Made by a program: the position numbers and the translations under genes. A stretch of DNA of 64,000 nucleotides from positions 868,001-932,000 of the forward strand of contig NZ_CP045643.1 in assembly GCF_009498275.1 (NCBI RefSeq). Direction: 5' to 3'. Each line of letters begins with the position of its first letter. Position 1 is the first letter of the stretch. The stretch comes from Streptomyces fagopyri. GTDB lineage: Bacteria; Actinomycetota; Actinomycetes; Streptomycetales; Streptomycetaceae. The notes below the pieces were generated by a model. The model worked only from the letters and a program-made list of their open reading frames with translations, was not told where the DNA came from and searched no databases. Positions 43,183 through 52,785 of this stretch are shown here, in pieces.

Positions 43183-45495
43183 GTGAGGACAGCGACACGG
43201 CCGGGCCGAACGAGGATCTGGGACCGATTCGCGGCGTCGGATCCCGGGCTGCTGCGGCTCATGGCCGGGCTGCGGACCGTGGGCGCCATCGCGCTCACGC
43301 TCGCCGTCCTGGCTCTCATGAGTGTGGATGTGACCCACATGGTGGCCGGAGCCATGGCGGCCATGGTCGGCACTTTCGCCATCAAGGACAAGCAGCGCCG
43401 CGCACAGGCACTGACGCTCCTGCTCGGCCTGCCGGTGGCCCTCGCCGCGATGTCGCTGGGGGCTCTGCTCAACAAGACCGTCGTCGTGGGCGACCTCTTC
43501 TTCATCGCGCTGATCTTCGCCGCCGTGTACAGCCGTCGGTTCGGCGACCGCGGGACCGCCCTCGGGCTCATCGGGTTCCAGATCTACTTCGTCTCGCTCT
43601 TCGTCAGGGCCACCTTCTCCGCGCTCCCCGGCCTGTGCGCCACGCTCGCCATCGCGTTCGTGTGCAGCGCGCTGGTGCGGTTCGTCGTCGTGCCCGAGAC
43701 GCCCGAACGCGTTCTGCTGAGGCTGCGGAAGGCCTTCCGCGCTCGCCTCGCCCAGCTCGTGTCCGCCCAGATCGAGCTGCTGGACGCCGGACCCGACCGT
43801 GCCGAGAAGGCACTGGAGGACCTGCGGCGGTACACGGCCAGGCTCCACGAGAGCGCGATGATGATCCAGGGGCAGCTGGCGGAGGGGACCAGCGACAGCG
43901 CCACCGCCTCGCTCGTGCAGCGCCGTGTCGCCGACGCCGAGATCGCCGCCGAGCGGCTCGGCGTGCTCCTGCTCACCGCCCGCAGCAAGGAACGGGCCGA
44001 CACGCTCACCCTGCATCTGCCGCACGCACCCGTGCCCGCGCCCGGAGACCGTCTCCGGGCCCAGGACGACATCACCGCCACCCTGCGCCGTGATCTCGAC
44101 ACGCTGCGCCTGCTGGTCCTGCGCCCCATCACCGACGACCGCGGCACCGCGCTGGCCCACCTGCGCAACCGGCTCCTCGGCTACCGCGAGGAGGAGAACC
44201 TGCCGCGGGCCTCGACGGCCGTGCAGGACGTCTTCCGCGGCATCGGTGAGACGGCGCGCTCCGTGCTCGGACTGCGACTGGCCCTCGACGGCCCGCAGGA
44301 CGAGTCCGACGACACCCCGTCGACGACCCGTTCCCGCGAGGAACTGGACGCCGAGGACGTCGCCATCGCCGGATCCGAGGAGGCCGAGCGGGAGGACAGC
44401 GCCCCCAGGGGCTGGGAGCGTCCGACGACGCGGACCGCGGTCCAGGTGTCGGTCGGCTCGGCGCTGGCCATCGTCGGCGGCGAGTTCCTGTCCAGCCAGC
44501 GCTGGTACTGGGCGGTGCTCACCTGCTGGGTCGTGTTCCTGAACACGGCGTCCACCGGGGAGATCCTCGTCAAGGGGTATCGCCGGCTGATCGGCACCGT
44601 CCTCGGTGTCGTCGCCGGTGCCCTCCTGGCGGGACTGGTCGGTACCCACACGTGGACCGCGTTCGGGCTCGTCCTGCTGTTCATCTTCGCCATGTTCTTC
44701 ACCGCGCCGCTGTCCTACGCCCTGATGTCGTTCTTCGTCACGGCGATGCTGGGCCTGCTGTACACACTGCTCAACACCTACAGCACCGCGGTACTGGTCC
44801 TGCGCATCGAGGAGACCGCGCTCGGTGCCGTCTGCGGGGTCATCGCGGCCGCCCTGGTCCTGCCGGTGCACACCGACCGCCGGACCGACGAACTGCTGGC
44901 GACGGTGTTGCGCCGGCTCGGAGACGTCACGGGCGCGGCGGTGGACCAGCTCAGTGGCGGCCCCGCGCTCGACCTGCTGGACAAGGCACGGGACCTCGAC
45001 AAGGCGCTGGACGATCTGCGGTCGTCCGTCCAGCCCCTGACCCATCCGATCACCCCGCTGCGCTCCCGTCGCCAGACGGCGCGCTATCTGGTGGCGCTCC
45101 TGGAGACCTGCGCGTATCACGCGCGTTCGCTGGCGGCGACGGCGGAACTCCTTCCCCAGAGCAAGACCGTCGCGGCCGATCCGCGTCTGAGGAGGGCCGG
45201 CCGGCGCATCGCGCACAACATCGAGGTCCTCGTCGCGCGCGTCGAGGACGACGACACCGAGGGCGTGGCCGAGACCGGCGCCAGTCTCGCCGCCCTGCTG
45301 GAGCCTGAGGGACCGGACGGTCCGCGGCACGACCGCGTCACCACGCGTGTCCTGCGGCATCTGCAGCGGCTGGACGAGGGCGTGGTCGGCCTGGCCCGCC
45401 CGCTCGGCGTCCCCGTCTCGACCGGCGACGGCGTGTCGTCCCCGGGGGCCGCGTCGTCCCGGCGGACCGCGTCCTCCCGAGGTCCCGCGGTGTAG
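43183..45495 (+). CDS. FUSC-family membrane protein
   Basis: 770 aa from the GTG at 43183, with GAAGGG upstream. Two membrane blocks, each with about five or six helices (residues about 25-170 and 425-570), are separated by a cytoplasmic helical domain (180-400), and there is a C-terminal helical region. This is the layout of fusaric acid resistance/aromatic acid exporter (FUSC, YccS/AaeB-like) proteins. The second block holds the typical RTAVQVSVGSALAIVGGEFLSSQRWYWAVLTCWVVF. Likely exports aromatic acids or other small toxic compounds. No membrane-fusion partner is present, as expected for a Gram-positive. Confidence 0.88.
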   Translation: MRTATRPGRTRIWDRFAASDPGLLRLMAGLRTVGAIALTLAVLALMSVDVTHMVAGAMAAMVGTFAIKDKQRRAQALTLLLGLPVALAAMSLGALLNKTVVVGDLFFIALIFAAVYSRRFGDRGTALGLIGFQIYFVSLFVRATFSALPGLCATLAIAFVCSALVRFVVVPETPERVLLRLRKAFRARLAQLVSAQIELLDAGPDRAEKALEDLRRYTARLHESAMMIQGQLAEGTSDSATASLVQRRVADAEIAAERLGVLLLTARSKERADTLTLHLPHAPVPAPGDRLRAQDDITATLRRDLDTLRLLVLRPITDDRGTALAHLRNRLLGYREEENLPRASTAVQDVFRGIGETARSVLGLRLALDGPQDESDDTPSTTRSREELDAEDVAIAGSEEAEREDSAPRGWERPTTRTAVQVSVGSALAIVGGEFLSSQRWYWAVLTCWVVFLNTASTGEILVKGYRRLIGTVLGVVAGALLAGLVGTHTWTAFGLVLLFIFAMFFTAPLSYALMSFFVTAMLGLLYTLLNTYSTAVLVLRIEETALGAVCGVIAAALVLPVHTDRRTDELLATVLRRLGDVTGAAVDQLSGGPALDLLDKARDLDKALDDLRSSVQPLTHPITPLRSRRQTARYLVALLETCAYHARSLAATAELLPQSKTVAADPRLRRAGRRIAHNIEVLVARVEDDDTEGVAETGASLAALLEPEGPDGPRHDRVTTRVLRHLQRLDEGVVGLARPLGVPVSTGDGVSSPGAASSRRTASSRGPAV

Positions 45496-45572
45496 CGCGG
45501 CGGCGGGGGGCGCGGCGCACACCGTGCGTTCAGGAGGCGGCCGTCACCCGTGCGCCGGCGGGCGCGTACGCC

Positions 45573-46247
45573 TCAGCCGTGACGGCCGCCGGTGCCCGCT
45601 TCCTCCCGGAGCCTGCGGCCGAGTCGGTGCAGCCCTCGCCGGGCATGACTCTTGACCGTTCCCAGGGGCCATCCGGTGAGCTGCGCGATCTGGGTGTGCG
45701 TGAGGTCGTCGTAGAAGGCCAGGCTGAGGGCCCGGCGCTGCGGTGCGGGCAGACGGGCCAGTTCGTGCCGGACGAGAACCCGGTCGAGCACCGTGTCGGC
45801 CGGGGACGCGGAGTCGTGAGCGTTCAGGGACATCACCGCGCCGGCCGCGGCGACGAGGTCGGCGCGCCGGGTGCGGGCCGTCAGCGCGTCGGCGATCTTG
45901 CGGCGGGTGATTCCGACGAGCCAGGCGGCGAGGGCGCCGCGCTCGGGCGAGAACCCCGCGCGCCCCCGCCACGCGGCGAGGAAGACGAGCTGGGTGACGT
46001 CCTCCGCCTCGGCCGCGTCGCCGAGGGAGCGCCGGGCCAGGGTGTACACGAGCCGGCCCCAGCGGTGGTAGGCGGCGGCGAGGCACTCCTCGTCGCCGTC
46101 GGCGAATCCGGTGGCGAGTTCCTCGTCGGTGAGCGACTCCTGCGCCGTGGCCCCGGGAGCCGTGGGCCACGGAGCCGTGGGCCTCGGCACGGCGGCCGTC
46201 GGCACGGCGGCGTCGAGAGTCCGCTCGGTGCTCTGCTGTGCGGTCAT
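45573..46247 (-). CDS. ECF-type RNA polymerase sigma factor
   Basis: 224 aa from the ATG at 46245-46247; AGGAG lies 9 nt upstream. After a Pro/Ala-rich 35-residue start, sigma region 2 appears as YHRWGRLVYTLARRSLGDAAEAEDVTQLVFLAAWRG (60-95) and region 4 as LPAPQRRALSLAFYDDLTHTQIAQLTGWPLGTVKSHARRGLHRL (170-213), with no region 3. This is a group 4 sigma close to the SigK/SigL type. Those usually sit beside an anti-sigma gene, but the only downstream neighbour is the convergent FUSC gene, so its regulator is elsewhere or it is controlled by transcription. Confidence 0.9.
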   Translation of the reverse strand: MTAQQSTERTLDAAVPTAAVPRPTAPWPTAPGATAQESLTDEELATGFADGDEECLAAAYHRWGRLVYTLARRSLGDAAEAEDVTQLVFLAAWRGRAGFSPERGALAAWLVGITRRKIADALTARTRRADLVAAAGAVMSLNAHDSASPADTVLDRVLVRHELARLPAPQRRALSLAFYDDLTHTQIAQLTGWPLGTVKSHARRGLHRLGRRLREEAGTGGRHG

Positions 46248-46431
46248 GGTGACTGCTCCTCGTGCCGGGCGGAATCCGCCCCCACTCCGGGACGGTCCAC
46301 CCCGCCGTCAGGGCGTGCCGTCCCGGAGGTGTCGGGTGCCCCAGCCGTTCGGGGCCGTTCCGTCCCCGCCACCATGCGGAGGTTCGATGCGACGCGGCAA
46401 CTTGCATCGACTCTGCATCGACTGCCTCGGC

Positions 46432-46549
46432 CTCTCTCTCTCCCCCCCCCCCACACACGAGCCCGGAGCACGAGGACCCGACCGATGGACTCGGAACGAA
46501 GGGCGAGGGGCGAAGGGCGAAGGGCGAGGGGCGAAGGGCTGAGGGCGAA
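46432..46549. repeat. CT/C11 tract and heptamer repeats (GGGCGAA)
   Basis: CTCTCTCT runs into eleven consecutive C (46442-46452). Then seven head-to-tail heptamers of GGGCGA[A/G] fill 46501-46549, one unit degenerate. The tracts lie in the 500-bp divergent gap 46248-46747 between the sigma gene and the MpaB-like gene, where I see no other feature. Confidence 0.9.
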
Positions 46550-46747
46550 GACAGTTTTTCGGAGCGGTCGTTGGCGCGGACCGGTCCCGGACCGCATCCG
46601 AAGGCGTACGGGCTGCGGAATCCAGGACGGGACGGTGCCGTGTCCCCGTACGACGGGACAATGGACCGTGGTCCCCGGGCCTTCCGCCGCCGACGGCGGA
46701 AGGCCCGCAGCGGGACCACCGGGAACACCGCCCGACGGAAGGCCATC

Positions 46748-47638
46748 ATGACGAGACCGACCGGATCGCACGGCCCCCGCCTGCGCGAACGGCTGGGAGA
46801 CAGCCTCTTCACCCGTGTCGCGGGACCCGAGGGCCCCGAGAACCGCGCCCGGATCCACGGCACGCCCGGACCCCGGTGGTTCGGGCCCGACCGCCCCATC
46901 CGCAGGGTGCACGGGGACGCGTCGATGTTCATCGGCGGGCTGTCGGCCCTGCTGCTGCAGTCGCTCCACCCGCTCGCGATGGCCGCCGTTCTCGCCCACT
47001 CCGGCTTCCGGGGCGACCCCTGGGGCAGGCTGCAGCGCACGAGCACGTTCCTCGCGGTGACGACGTACGGCACCGCCGACAGCGCCCAGGAGGCCTGCGA
47101 CCGGGTTCGAACGATCCACGAGCGGGTGCGCGGAGTCACCGGCGGGGGGACGCCGTACCACGCCTCGGACCCGCGGCTGCTCGGCTGGGTCCACCTCGCG
47201 GAGACGGACAGCTTCCTGCGGGCGCACCAGCGTTACGGCGTCCGCCCCCTGTCCGACGGCGACTGTGACGCGTACGTCGCCGACACCGCCCGGGTCGCCG
47301 TCGCGCTCGGTGTCCCCGACCCGCCGACGGACCGCGCCGAGCTGGCCGCCCGGCTGACCGCGTACCGGGGCGAGTTGCGGGCCACCCCCGAGGCCCGGGC
47401 CACCGCGCGCTTCCTGCTGTTCGAACCGCCCGTGCCGCTCGTCGCCCGCGTGCCGTACGGGGTCCTCGCCGCCAACGCCGTGTCCCTGCTGCCCTCCTGG
47501 GCCGCAGCGGAGCTGGGGATGCCCCGGCTGCCGTTGGTCGACGGGCTGTTCGTACGCCCCCTCGGCGGTGCCGTGACCTCGGTGGTGCGGTGGGCGATGG
47601 CCCCGGCCCGCGGACGGCTGCCCTCACCCGCCGGGTGA
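46748..47638 (+). CDS. MpaB-like oxygenase (DUF2236)
   Basis: 296 aa, ATG 46748, GGAAGG 6 nt upstream; the open frame begins at 46262 but runs through repeats. DUF2236/latex-clearing-protein-like pattern: LLLQSLHPLAMAAVLAHSGFRGDPWGRLQRT near residues 68-98 holds the conserved His and the Arg of the family, then VHLAETDSFLRAHQRYG near 142 and a late hydrophobic helix. Related proteins (rubber oxygenase Lcp, fungal MpaB) bind a b-type heme and cleave isoprenoid or lipid double bonds with O2. The substrate is unknown. The STAND gene follows in the same direction after 123 bp. Confidence 0.85.
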   Translation: MTRPTGSHGPRLRERLGDSLFTRVAGPEGPENRARIHGTPGPRWFGPDRPIRRVHGDASMFIGGLSALLLQSLHPLAMAAVLAHSGFRGDPWGRLQRTSTFLAVTTYGTADSAQEACDRVRTIHERVRGVTGGGTPYHASDPRLLGWVHLAETDSFLRAHQRYGVRPLSDGDCDAYVADTARVAVALGVPDPPTDRAELAARLTAYRGELRATPEARATARFLLFEPPVPLVARVPYGVLAANAVSLLPSWAAAELGMPRLPLVDGLFVRPLGGAVTSVVRWAMAPARGRLPSPAG

Positions 47639-47761
47639 CCGACCGCCGACGGCCCCGGGCGGCGCGCGACCCGGTGTCGACGGGAGCGGAGTCCTCAAGT
47701 CCGGGTACGAGGCGGGCCAACCCCACTGCGCGGGGGCACGGAGGACGTCAGACTGTCGCCC

Positions 47762-49795
47762 GTGTTGAGAAACCTGCCCGAGGCTCCGCCCGGTTTCGTC
47801 GGACGCCGCGACGAACTCACCCACCTCGCCGAGGCCCTGCGCGGGCACCGGGTGGTCACCCTGACCGGGATCGGCGGTGTGGGCAAAAGCCGGCTGGCGC
47901 TGCACGCGGCGGAACGCGTCCTGAGCACCGGCACCCGCGGGGTGGCCTGGGCCGACCTCTGGACGCTGCAGGACGACCGGCTGCTCGTCGCGACCGTGGC
48001 CGACGCGCTGGACTTCTCCGATCACACGACGACGATGCCGCTGGACGCGCTGGGCACCTGGCTCGCGGACAAGGACGTCCTGCTGGTGCTGGACTCCTGT
48101 GAACACCTGCTCGCGGCCTGCCGGCCGGTGATCGCCGGCCTGCTCGCGGCCTGCCCCGCGCTGAGTGTGCTCGCGACCAGCCGGGAGCCGCTCGGTCTGC
48201 CGGGCGAACACGTCGTCCCCGTGGGGCCGTTGCCACCGGCCACCGACGCCGTGGACCTCTTCTGCCGCCTGGCCTCCGCCGCGGGCACGGTGGTGTCGGC
48301 CCCCTCGGACCTGGTGGCCGTCGCCCGGCTGTGCCGGCGGCTCGAAGGGATGCCGCTCGCCCTGGAGTTGATCGCGGGGCAGCTGTCGCACCGTACGCTC
48401 ACGGAGGTCGAGCGGGAGCTCGGGTCCCGGCTGGACATCGCGGCGGACGGCGGGAACGCGCTGCTCGCCGGTCCCGCGCGGCACCGGGCGGTACGGACCT
48501 CGCTCGGCTGGAGTCACGAACTGTGCACGCCCCAGGAGCGATTGATGTGGGCGTGTCTGTCCGTGTTCCGCGACGTCGTGGACGCGGACACGGTACGCGC
48601 CGTGTGCGCCGGGGGACCGCTCCTCGCGTCCGACGTGGACCGGGCGCTGGCCGGTCTGGTGCGGAAGTCGGTCCTGTCGCGCAACGGCGCCCACCACCGG
48701 ATGCTCGACACCGTCCGGGAGTACGGGCGCATGTGGCTCGACGAACTCGGCCGGACCGCCGAGCTGTCGGACCGGCACGCCCAGCACTTCCTGGAGCTGG
48801 CCCGCGACGCGGAGGCGGGCTGGCCAGGTCCGCAACAGGCCCGCTGGTACGGACGGATCGACAGGGCGAACGCCGATCTGTGCGCGGCACTCGACCATCT
48901 GCTCTCCGTCCGGCCGCGCGCGGCCCTCGAACTGGCGGGTCTCGTCGGCTTCTTCTGGAGCTGTTGCGGGCATCTGCGGGAGGCCGCCTCGTACTTGGAG
49001 GACGCGCTGGCGATGTCCGACGAGTCCGGGCCGGTCAGGACCAAGGCGCTGTGGGCGCTGGGCGTCACCCGCGTCCTGCGCGGCGAGCGTGACCCCTCCC
49101 GGACACTCGCGGGTTCCTGTCACCGTCGCGCGCGGGCCCAGGACGACGACGAGGGGATGCTGCTGGCGGCGTATCTGCTGGGGCTCACCCAGCTGCTCCA
49201 GGGCCTCCCGATGACGGCCCGGAGCGAGGTGGACCGGGCTCTGGCGGCCGTGGGCGGGACGGCGTTCTCCTCCGCGGGCCGGGTGCTGTGCCGGCTGGTG
49301 CGCGTGTTCGCCCTGACCGCGGAAGGGTTGCTGGAGCAGGCGCGCGCGGAGGCCGAGAACCTGCGCGGTGACTGTGTCGAGCGCGGCGAGTGGTGGACCC
49401 GTTCGTACACGGACTACCAGCTGGCGCTGATCTCCCTGTTCGAGGACCGCCCGGGGGACGCCACCGCCCACGCCCTGTCGATGCTGGACGGGAAACGGCA
49501 CATCGGTGACAGCTTCGGTCTCGCGCTCGGCCTCGACCTGCTGGCGTCGGCGCTGGCCGCCCAGGGCGACGCGGAGACGGCGGTCGCCGCGTACGGGGCC
49601 GGCGAGGTGTACTGGGGTGCGGTGGGGCACCCGCAGCGCGGCACGCCGGAACTGGGCCCGGTGCGTGAGCGGTACGAGGACACCGCCCGCTCGCTCCTGG
49701 GCGACGCGTACGAGGAGGTCAGGCTCCGGTCGGTGCTCTGTGACCCCGAGGTGGTGGTGCGGACGCTCCTCGACGGCTCCGCCCGGGACTCCTGA
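47762..49795 (+). CDS. STAND-type NB-ARC ATPase lacking a DNA-binding domain
   Basis: 677 aa from the GTG at 47762 (a TTG follows directly). It starts at the P-loop module: GFVGRRDELTHLAEAL near residue 11, Walker A TGIGGVGKSRL near 35-45, Walker B VLLVLDSCEHLLAA near 105-118, and the sensor ATSREPLGLPGE near 140. A winged-helix arm (near 240-330) and helical TPR-like repeats follow to the end. This is the AfsR/LuxR-LAL core, but there is no SARP domain in front and no HTH at the C-terminus. It could be a signalling ATPase that works through a partner, perhaps the MerR/B12 regulator encoded next. Confidence 0.85.
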   Translation: MLRNLPEAPPGFVGRRDELTHLAEALRGHRVVTLTGIGGVGKSRLALHAAERVLSTGTRGVAWADLWTLQDDRLLVATVADALDFSDHTTTMPLDALGTWLADKDVLLVLDSCEHLLAACRPVIAGLLAACPALSVLATSREPLGLPGEHVVPVGPLPPATDAVDLFCRLASAAGTVVSAPSDLVAVARLCRRLEGMPLALELIAGQLSHRTLTEVERELGSRLDIAADGGNALLAGPARHRAVRTSLGWSHELCTPQERLMWACLSVFRDVVDADTVRAVCAGGPLLASDVDRALAGLVRKSVLSRNGAHHRMLDTVREYGRMWLDELGRTAELSDRHAQHFLELARDAEAGWPGPQQARWYGRIDRANADLCAALDHLLSVRPRAALELAGLVGFFWSCCGHLREAASYLEDALAMSDESGPVRTKALWALGVTRVLRGERDPSRTLAGSCHRRARAQDDDEGMLLAAYLLGLTQLLQGLPMTARSEVDRALAAVGGTAFSSAGRVLCRLVRVFALTAEGLLEQARAEAENLRGDCVERGEWWTRSYTDYQLALISLFEDRPGDATAHALSMLDGKRHIGDSFGLALGLDLLASALAAQGDAETAVAAYGAGEVYWGAVGHPQRGTPELGPVRERYEDTARSLLGDAYEEVRLRSVLCDPEVVVRTLLDGSARDS

Positions 49796-49822
49796 ACCGG
49801 CTCCGGTCGAGGCGGCCGGGTC

Positions 49823-49855
49823 CTTCTGCATCCGCGGGACCCCCGGGTGCAGAAG
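49823..49855 (+). terminator. Terminator of the STAND gene
   Basis: Arms CTTCTGCATCCG and CGGGTGCAGAAG pair over 12 bp (one G-T wobble) with a short GC-rich top, about 30 nt past the stop codon. Confidence 0.65.
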
Positions 49856-50010
49856 TAGCGGTGAGCCGGGCGGACCGCCGCTCCCGGACGGTGCTCGAAT
49901 CGAGGCGAACCACTGGTGAAGATCCGCTGCTTCCGTCCGCTCGGACGCCTCGCCGGGCCGTTCTCCCCTGCCCGGACACCGCCCGGTGCCGTGCCGGTGG
50001 GGGCCGCCCC

Positions 50011-51042
50011 GTGCGGGTGAACGAGCACGCGGCGGCACGGACCGCGGACGCGGGTGAGACCACCGGTGCCCTGGCGCGCAAACTCGGCGTGTCGCCCACG
50101 ACCCTGCGGTCCTGGGACCGCCGGTACGGTATCGGTCCCGCCCTGCGGACCGACGGCCGCCATCGGCGGTGGACGCCCGAGGACGTGGCCATGCTCCAGG
50201 AGATGTGCCGGTTCACGGCCGCGGGCCTGCCGCCCGCCGAGGCCGCCCGCGCGGCGAAGGAGCGGGCCCGCGGCCGTACCCTGTCCCCCGCGCTCGCCCT
50301 CGCGAGGCCCGCGGCCGGACCGCGGGTACCGAAGTCGGCGCCCGCGCCGGCCCTCCCCCCGGGCGCGCCGGTCTCGCGGTCGGGGACCGGTCTGCCGCTC
50401 GGAGACGTACGACAGGAGTGCCGGGGCCTGGCGCGTGCGGCCGTACGGCTGGACGCGGCCGCCGTTCAGAGCCTGCTGACGGCCGCGGTCGAGACGCATG
50501 GCCTCGCCACGGCCTGGACCGAGGTGATGGTGCCCACGCTCCGCGCGGTCGGGCGCAAGTGGGAGTCCTCGGGCGACCGGTACGTCGAGGTCGAGCACCT
50601 GCTCTCCTGGCACGTCTCGGCCACCCTCCGCCACCTGTACGTGCGTGCGACGCAGGAGCCGCCCACGGGTGTGCCGCCCGTCCTGCTGGCCTGCCTTCCG
50701 GGCGAGCCGCACACACTGCCGCTCGAGGCGCTCGGCGCCGTGCTCACGGAGCGCGGGGTGCCGGCCCTGATGCTCGGCGGCTCCGTGCCCGCCGAGGCAC
50801 TGGCCGCGGCCGTACGACGGGTCGGCCCCTCGGCGGTGGTCCTGTGGTCGCAGTCGCGCTCCACGGCCAACCCGCCCCTCGCCCGGCATGTCGCCGGGAC
50901 GCGTTGGGGCGTTCGGGGAGCGCGGACGCGGAGCCTGGTCCTGCTCAGCGGCCCCGGCTGGGCCGGGGACCCCGAACCCGGACTGCTGCGACCGCGCCGG
51001 CTGGACGACGCGCTGCGGATGCTCGGCGCGCCGGAACATTGA
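50011..51042 (+). CDS. MerR-family regulator with cobalamin-binding-like domain
   Basis: 343 aa from the GTG at 50011, with GGGGG upstream; GTG 50017 is a close alternative and the frame reaches 49861. Residues 17-85 are a MerR HTH (TGALARKLGVSPTTLRSWDRRYGIGPA, then HRRWTPEDVAMLQEM). After a Pro-rich linker, about 150-225 is the helical B12-binding cap (AVQSLLTAAVETHGLATAWTEVMVPTLRAVGRKWESSGDRYVEVEHLLS) and about 235-343 a Rossmann-like part with GEPHTLPLEALG, where His may be the cobalt ligand of the E/DxH motif. This is the layout of LitR/CarH light- and B12-dependent repressors. Light control is inference. The target is not evident, and no carotenoid genes are in the window. Confidence 0.85.
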   Translation: MRVNEHAAARTADAGETTGALARKLGVSPTTLRSWDRRYGIGPALRTDGRHRRWTPEDVAMLQEMCRFTAAGLPPAEAARAAKERARGRTLSPALALARPAAGPRVPKSAPAPALPPGAPVSRSGTGLPLGDVRQECRGLARAAVRLDAAAVQSLLTAAVETHGLATAWTEVMVPTLRAVGRKWESSGDRYVEVEHLLSWHVSATLRHLYVRATQEPPTGVPPVLLACLPGEPHTLPLEALGAVLTERGVPALMLGGSVPAEALAAAVRRVGPSAVVLWSQSRSTANPPLARHVAGTRWGVRGARTRSLVLLSGPGWAGDPEPGLLRPRRLDDALRMLGAPEH

Positions 51043-51288
51043 GGGCCTTCCCGCGATCCCCGGCGGCCGCGCGGCGTCGGACGCGGCACCCCGCCGCGTC
51101 GTCGGAGCGACCGAGCACGCCCCGTACGAGGACGGCCCTCCGCCTCGCGACGCACCGCGTCCGGCGCCGCGGGCCGATCCACCGGGAATCGCGGCCCCGT
51201 GGCCCGGGACCCGGTGGCCGCCCGTGTCGGCGGCGCCCCGCGTCCGCGTCCGGCGTCGCGCGGGGGGAGTGAGTCGGCGCCCGAGCGG

Positions 51289-52494
51289 TCAGGACTTCAG
51301 GAACGCCGCCAGGCCCTCCAGGAGCCGCTCCACGTCTCCCTGGTCGTTGTACGGCGCGAGTCCGACGCGCAGGCCGCCGGTGTCGCCCAGTCCGAGGTGC
51401 CGGGACGCCTCCAGCGCGTAGAAGGAGCCCGCGGGAGCGTGGACGCCCCGCTCGCCCAGGAAGTGGTAGGCGTCCACCGCGTCACGGCCGTCGAAGGTCA
51501 GCAGCAGGGTGGGGGTGCGTTCGGCGGCCCTCGAGTGGACCGTGACGCCGTCCAGCTCGGCCAGCCCGGATTCCACCCGGTCCCGCAGCTCCCGCTCGTG
51601 CCGCTCGATCGACCGGACCGCGGCTCCGAGACGTGCCCTGCGTCCCTCGGCCGGGCCGGTCGCGAACCCGGCGAGCAGGTCGACGGCGGCGCGGGTGCCG
51701 GCGAGGAGTTCGTAGGGCAGCGTCCCGAGCTCGAAGCGCTCCGGGACCACGTCGGTGGACGGCAGCAGTTTGTCCGGCCGCAGCGTCTCCAGCAGGTCCG
51801 GGGACGCCACGAGGACACCGTGGTGCGGGCCGAGGAACTTGTAGGGCGAACAGACGAAGAGGTCCGCGCCGAGCTCCGCGAGGTCCACGAAGGCGTGTGC
51901 CGCGTAGTGCACTCCGTCGACGTGGAGCAGGGCGCCCGTGCGGTGGACCAGCCGGGCGATCTCCGGGATGTCGGGGATCGTGCCGATGAGGTTGGAGGCG
52001 GCGGTCACGGCGACCAGCCGGGTCCGCTCGGTGAGCAGGTCGCCCACGGCCGACGGCGGGAGTTCTCCCGTCGCCGGATCGAAGTCGGCCCACCGGACCA
52101 CGGCACCGGCCCACCGCGCGGCCTGCGTCCAGGGACGGATGTTGGCGTCGTGGTCGAGACGGCTGACCACGATCTCGTCGCCGGGCGCCCAGTCCTTCGC
52201 CAGCGTCCGGGAGAAGTCGTACGTGAGCTGGGTGGCACTGCGGCCGAAGACGACCCCGGACGGTTCCGCGCCCAGCAGGTCGGCCATGGCCCGCCGGAAC
52301 TCCCTGACGAGCGTCTCCGCGTTGACCTCTCCCGGCGCGACACTGCCCCGGATGGAGAGGGGGCCTTCGAGCGCGTCGGCGATCGCCGCGACGACCGGGG
52401 CGGGCGTCTGTGTTCCGCCCGGGCCGTCGAAGTGCGCGAGGCCGGCCCGCAGGGCGGGGATCTGGGCGCGCAGCGCGCCGACGTCAAAGGTCAA
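51289..52494 (-). CDS. Cysteine desulfurase-like aminotransferase class V protein
   Basis: 401 aa if started at the TTG at 52492-52494, which has GAGGAG 6 nt upstream and gives the usual family N-terminus TFDVGALRAQIPALRAGLAHFDGPGGTQ. The open frame extends to a GTG at 52578 without a binding site. PLP fold type I: H115 region DHDANIRPW, LLHVDGVHYAAH with the PLP-contacting Asp near 193, and the Schiff-base lysine K219 in CSPYKFLGPHHG. It fits the VC1184-type desulfurase-like group. No iron-sulfur assembly genes are adjacent, so the true reaction is uncertain. Transcribed alone. Confidence 0.88.
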   Translation of the reverse strand: MTFDVGALRAQIPALRAGLAHFDGPGGTQTPAPVVAAIADALEGPLSIRGSVAPGEVNAETLVREFRRAMADLLGAEPSGVVFGRSATQLTYDFSRTLAKDWAPGDEIVVSRLDHDANIRPWTQAARWAGAVVRWADFDPATGELPPSAVGDLLTERTRLVAVTAASNLIGTIPDIPEIARLVHRTGALLHVDGVHYAAHAFVDLAELGADLFVCSPYKFLGPHHGVLVASPDLLETLRPDKLLPSTDVVPERFELGTLPYELLAGTRAAVDLLAGFATGPAEGRRARLGAAVRSIERHERELRDRVESGLAELDGVTVHSRAAERTPTLLLTFDGRDAVDAYHFLGERGVHAPAGSFYALEASRHLGLGDTGGLRVGLAPYNDQGDVERLLEGLAAFLKS

Positions 52495-52785
52495 CTCGGG
52501 CTCCTCATCGGCGACGTCGGATCCTGCCCCTGTCCGGCCGGACACGTCCGGGAGGCGGATGCCCGCGGGTGCGGGCACGGTCCGCGGACGATCATCGCAG
52601 GCGGTCGCGTGACGGGGAAGACGGGGCGGCCTCCCCGCCTCCGGGTACTCCTCCGGTCACGCGGGGCACCGCGTCGCACGGGGGCGTCCTCGCGCGAGGT
52701 GCCCCGGCGGACGGCCCCGCCGTACGAGGCACGGTCGCGCGGGGCCCCGCCGCACAGGGGGAGAACGCCGTGGGCGCCTGCCTTG

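Noticed and set aside
43153..45522. Minus-strand open frame of 789 codons opposite the FUSC gene
   Set aside because: Low-complexity His/Arg/Gly composition and no motifs; the plus strand encodes a clear membrane protein.
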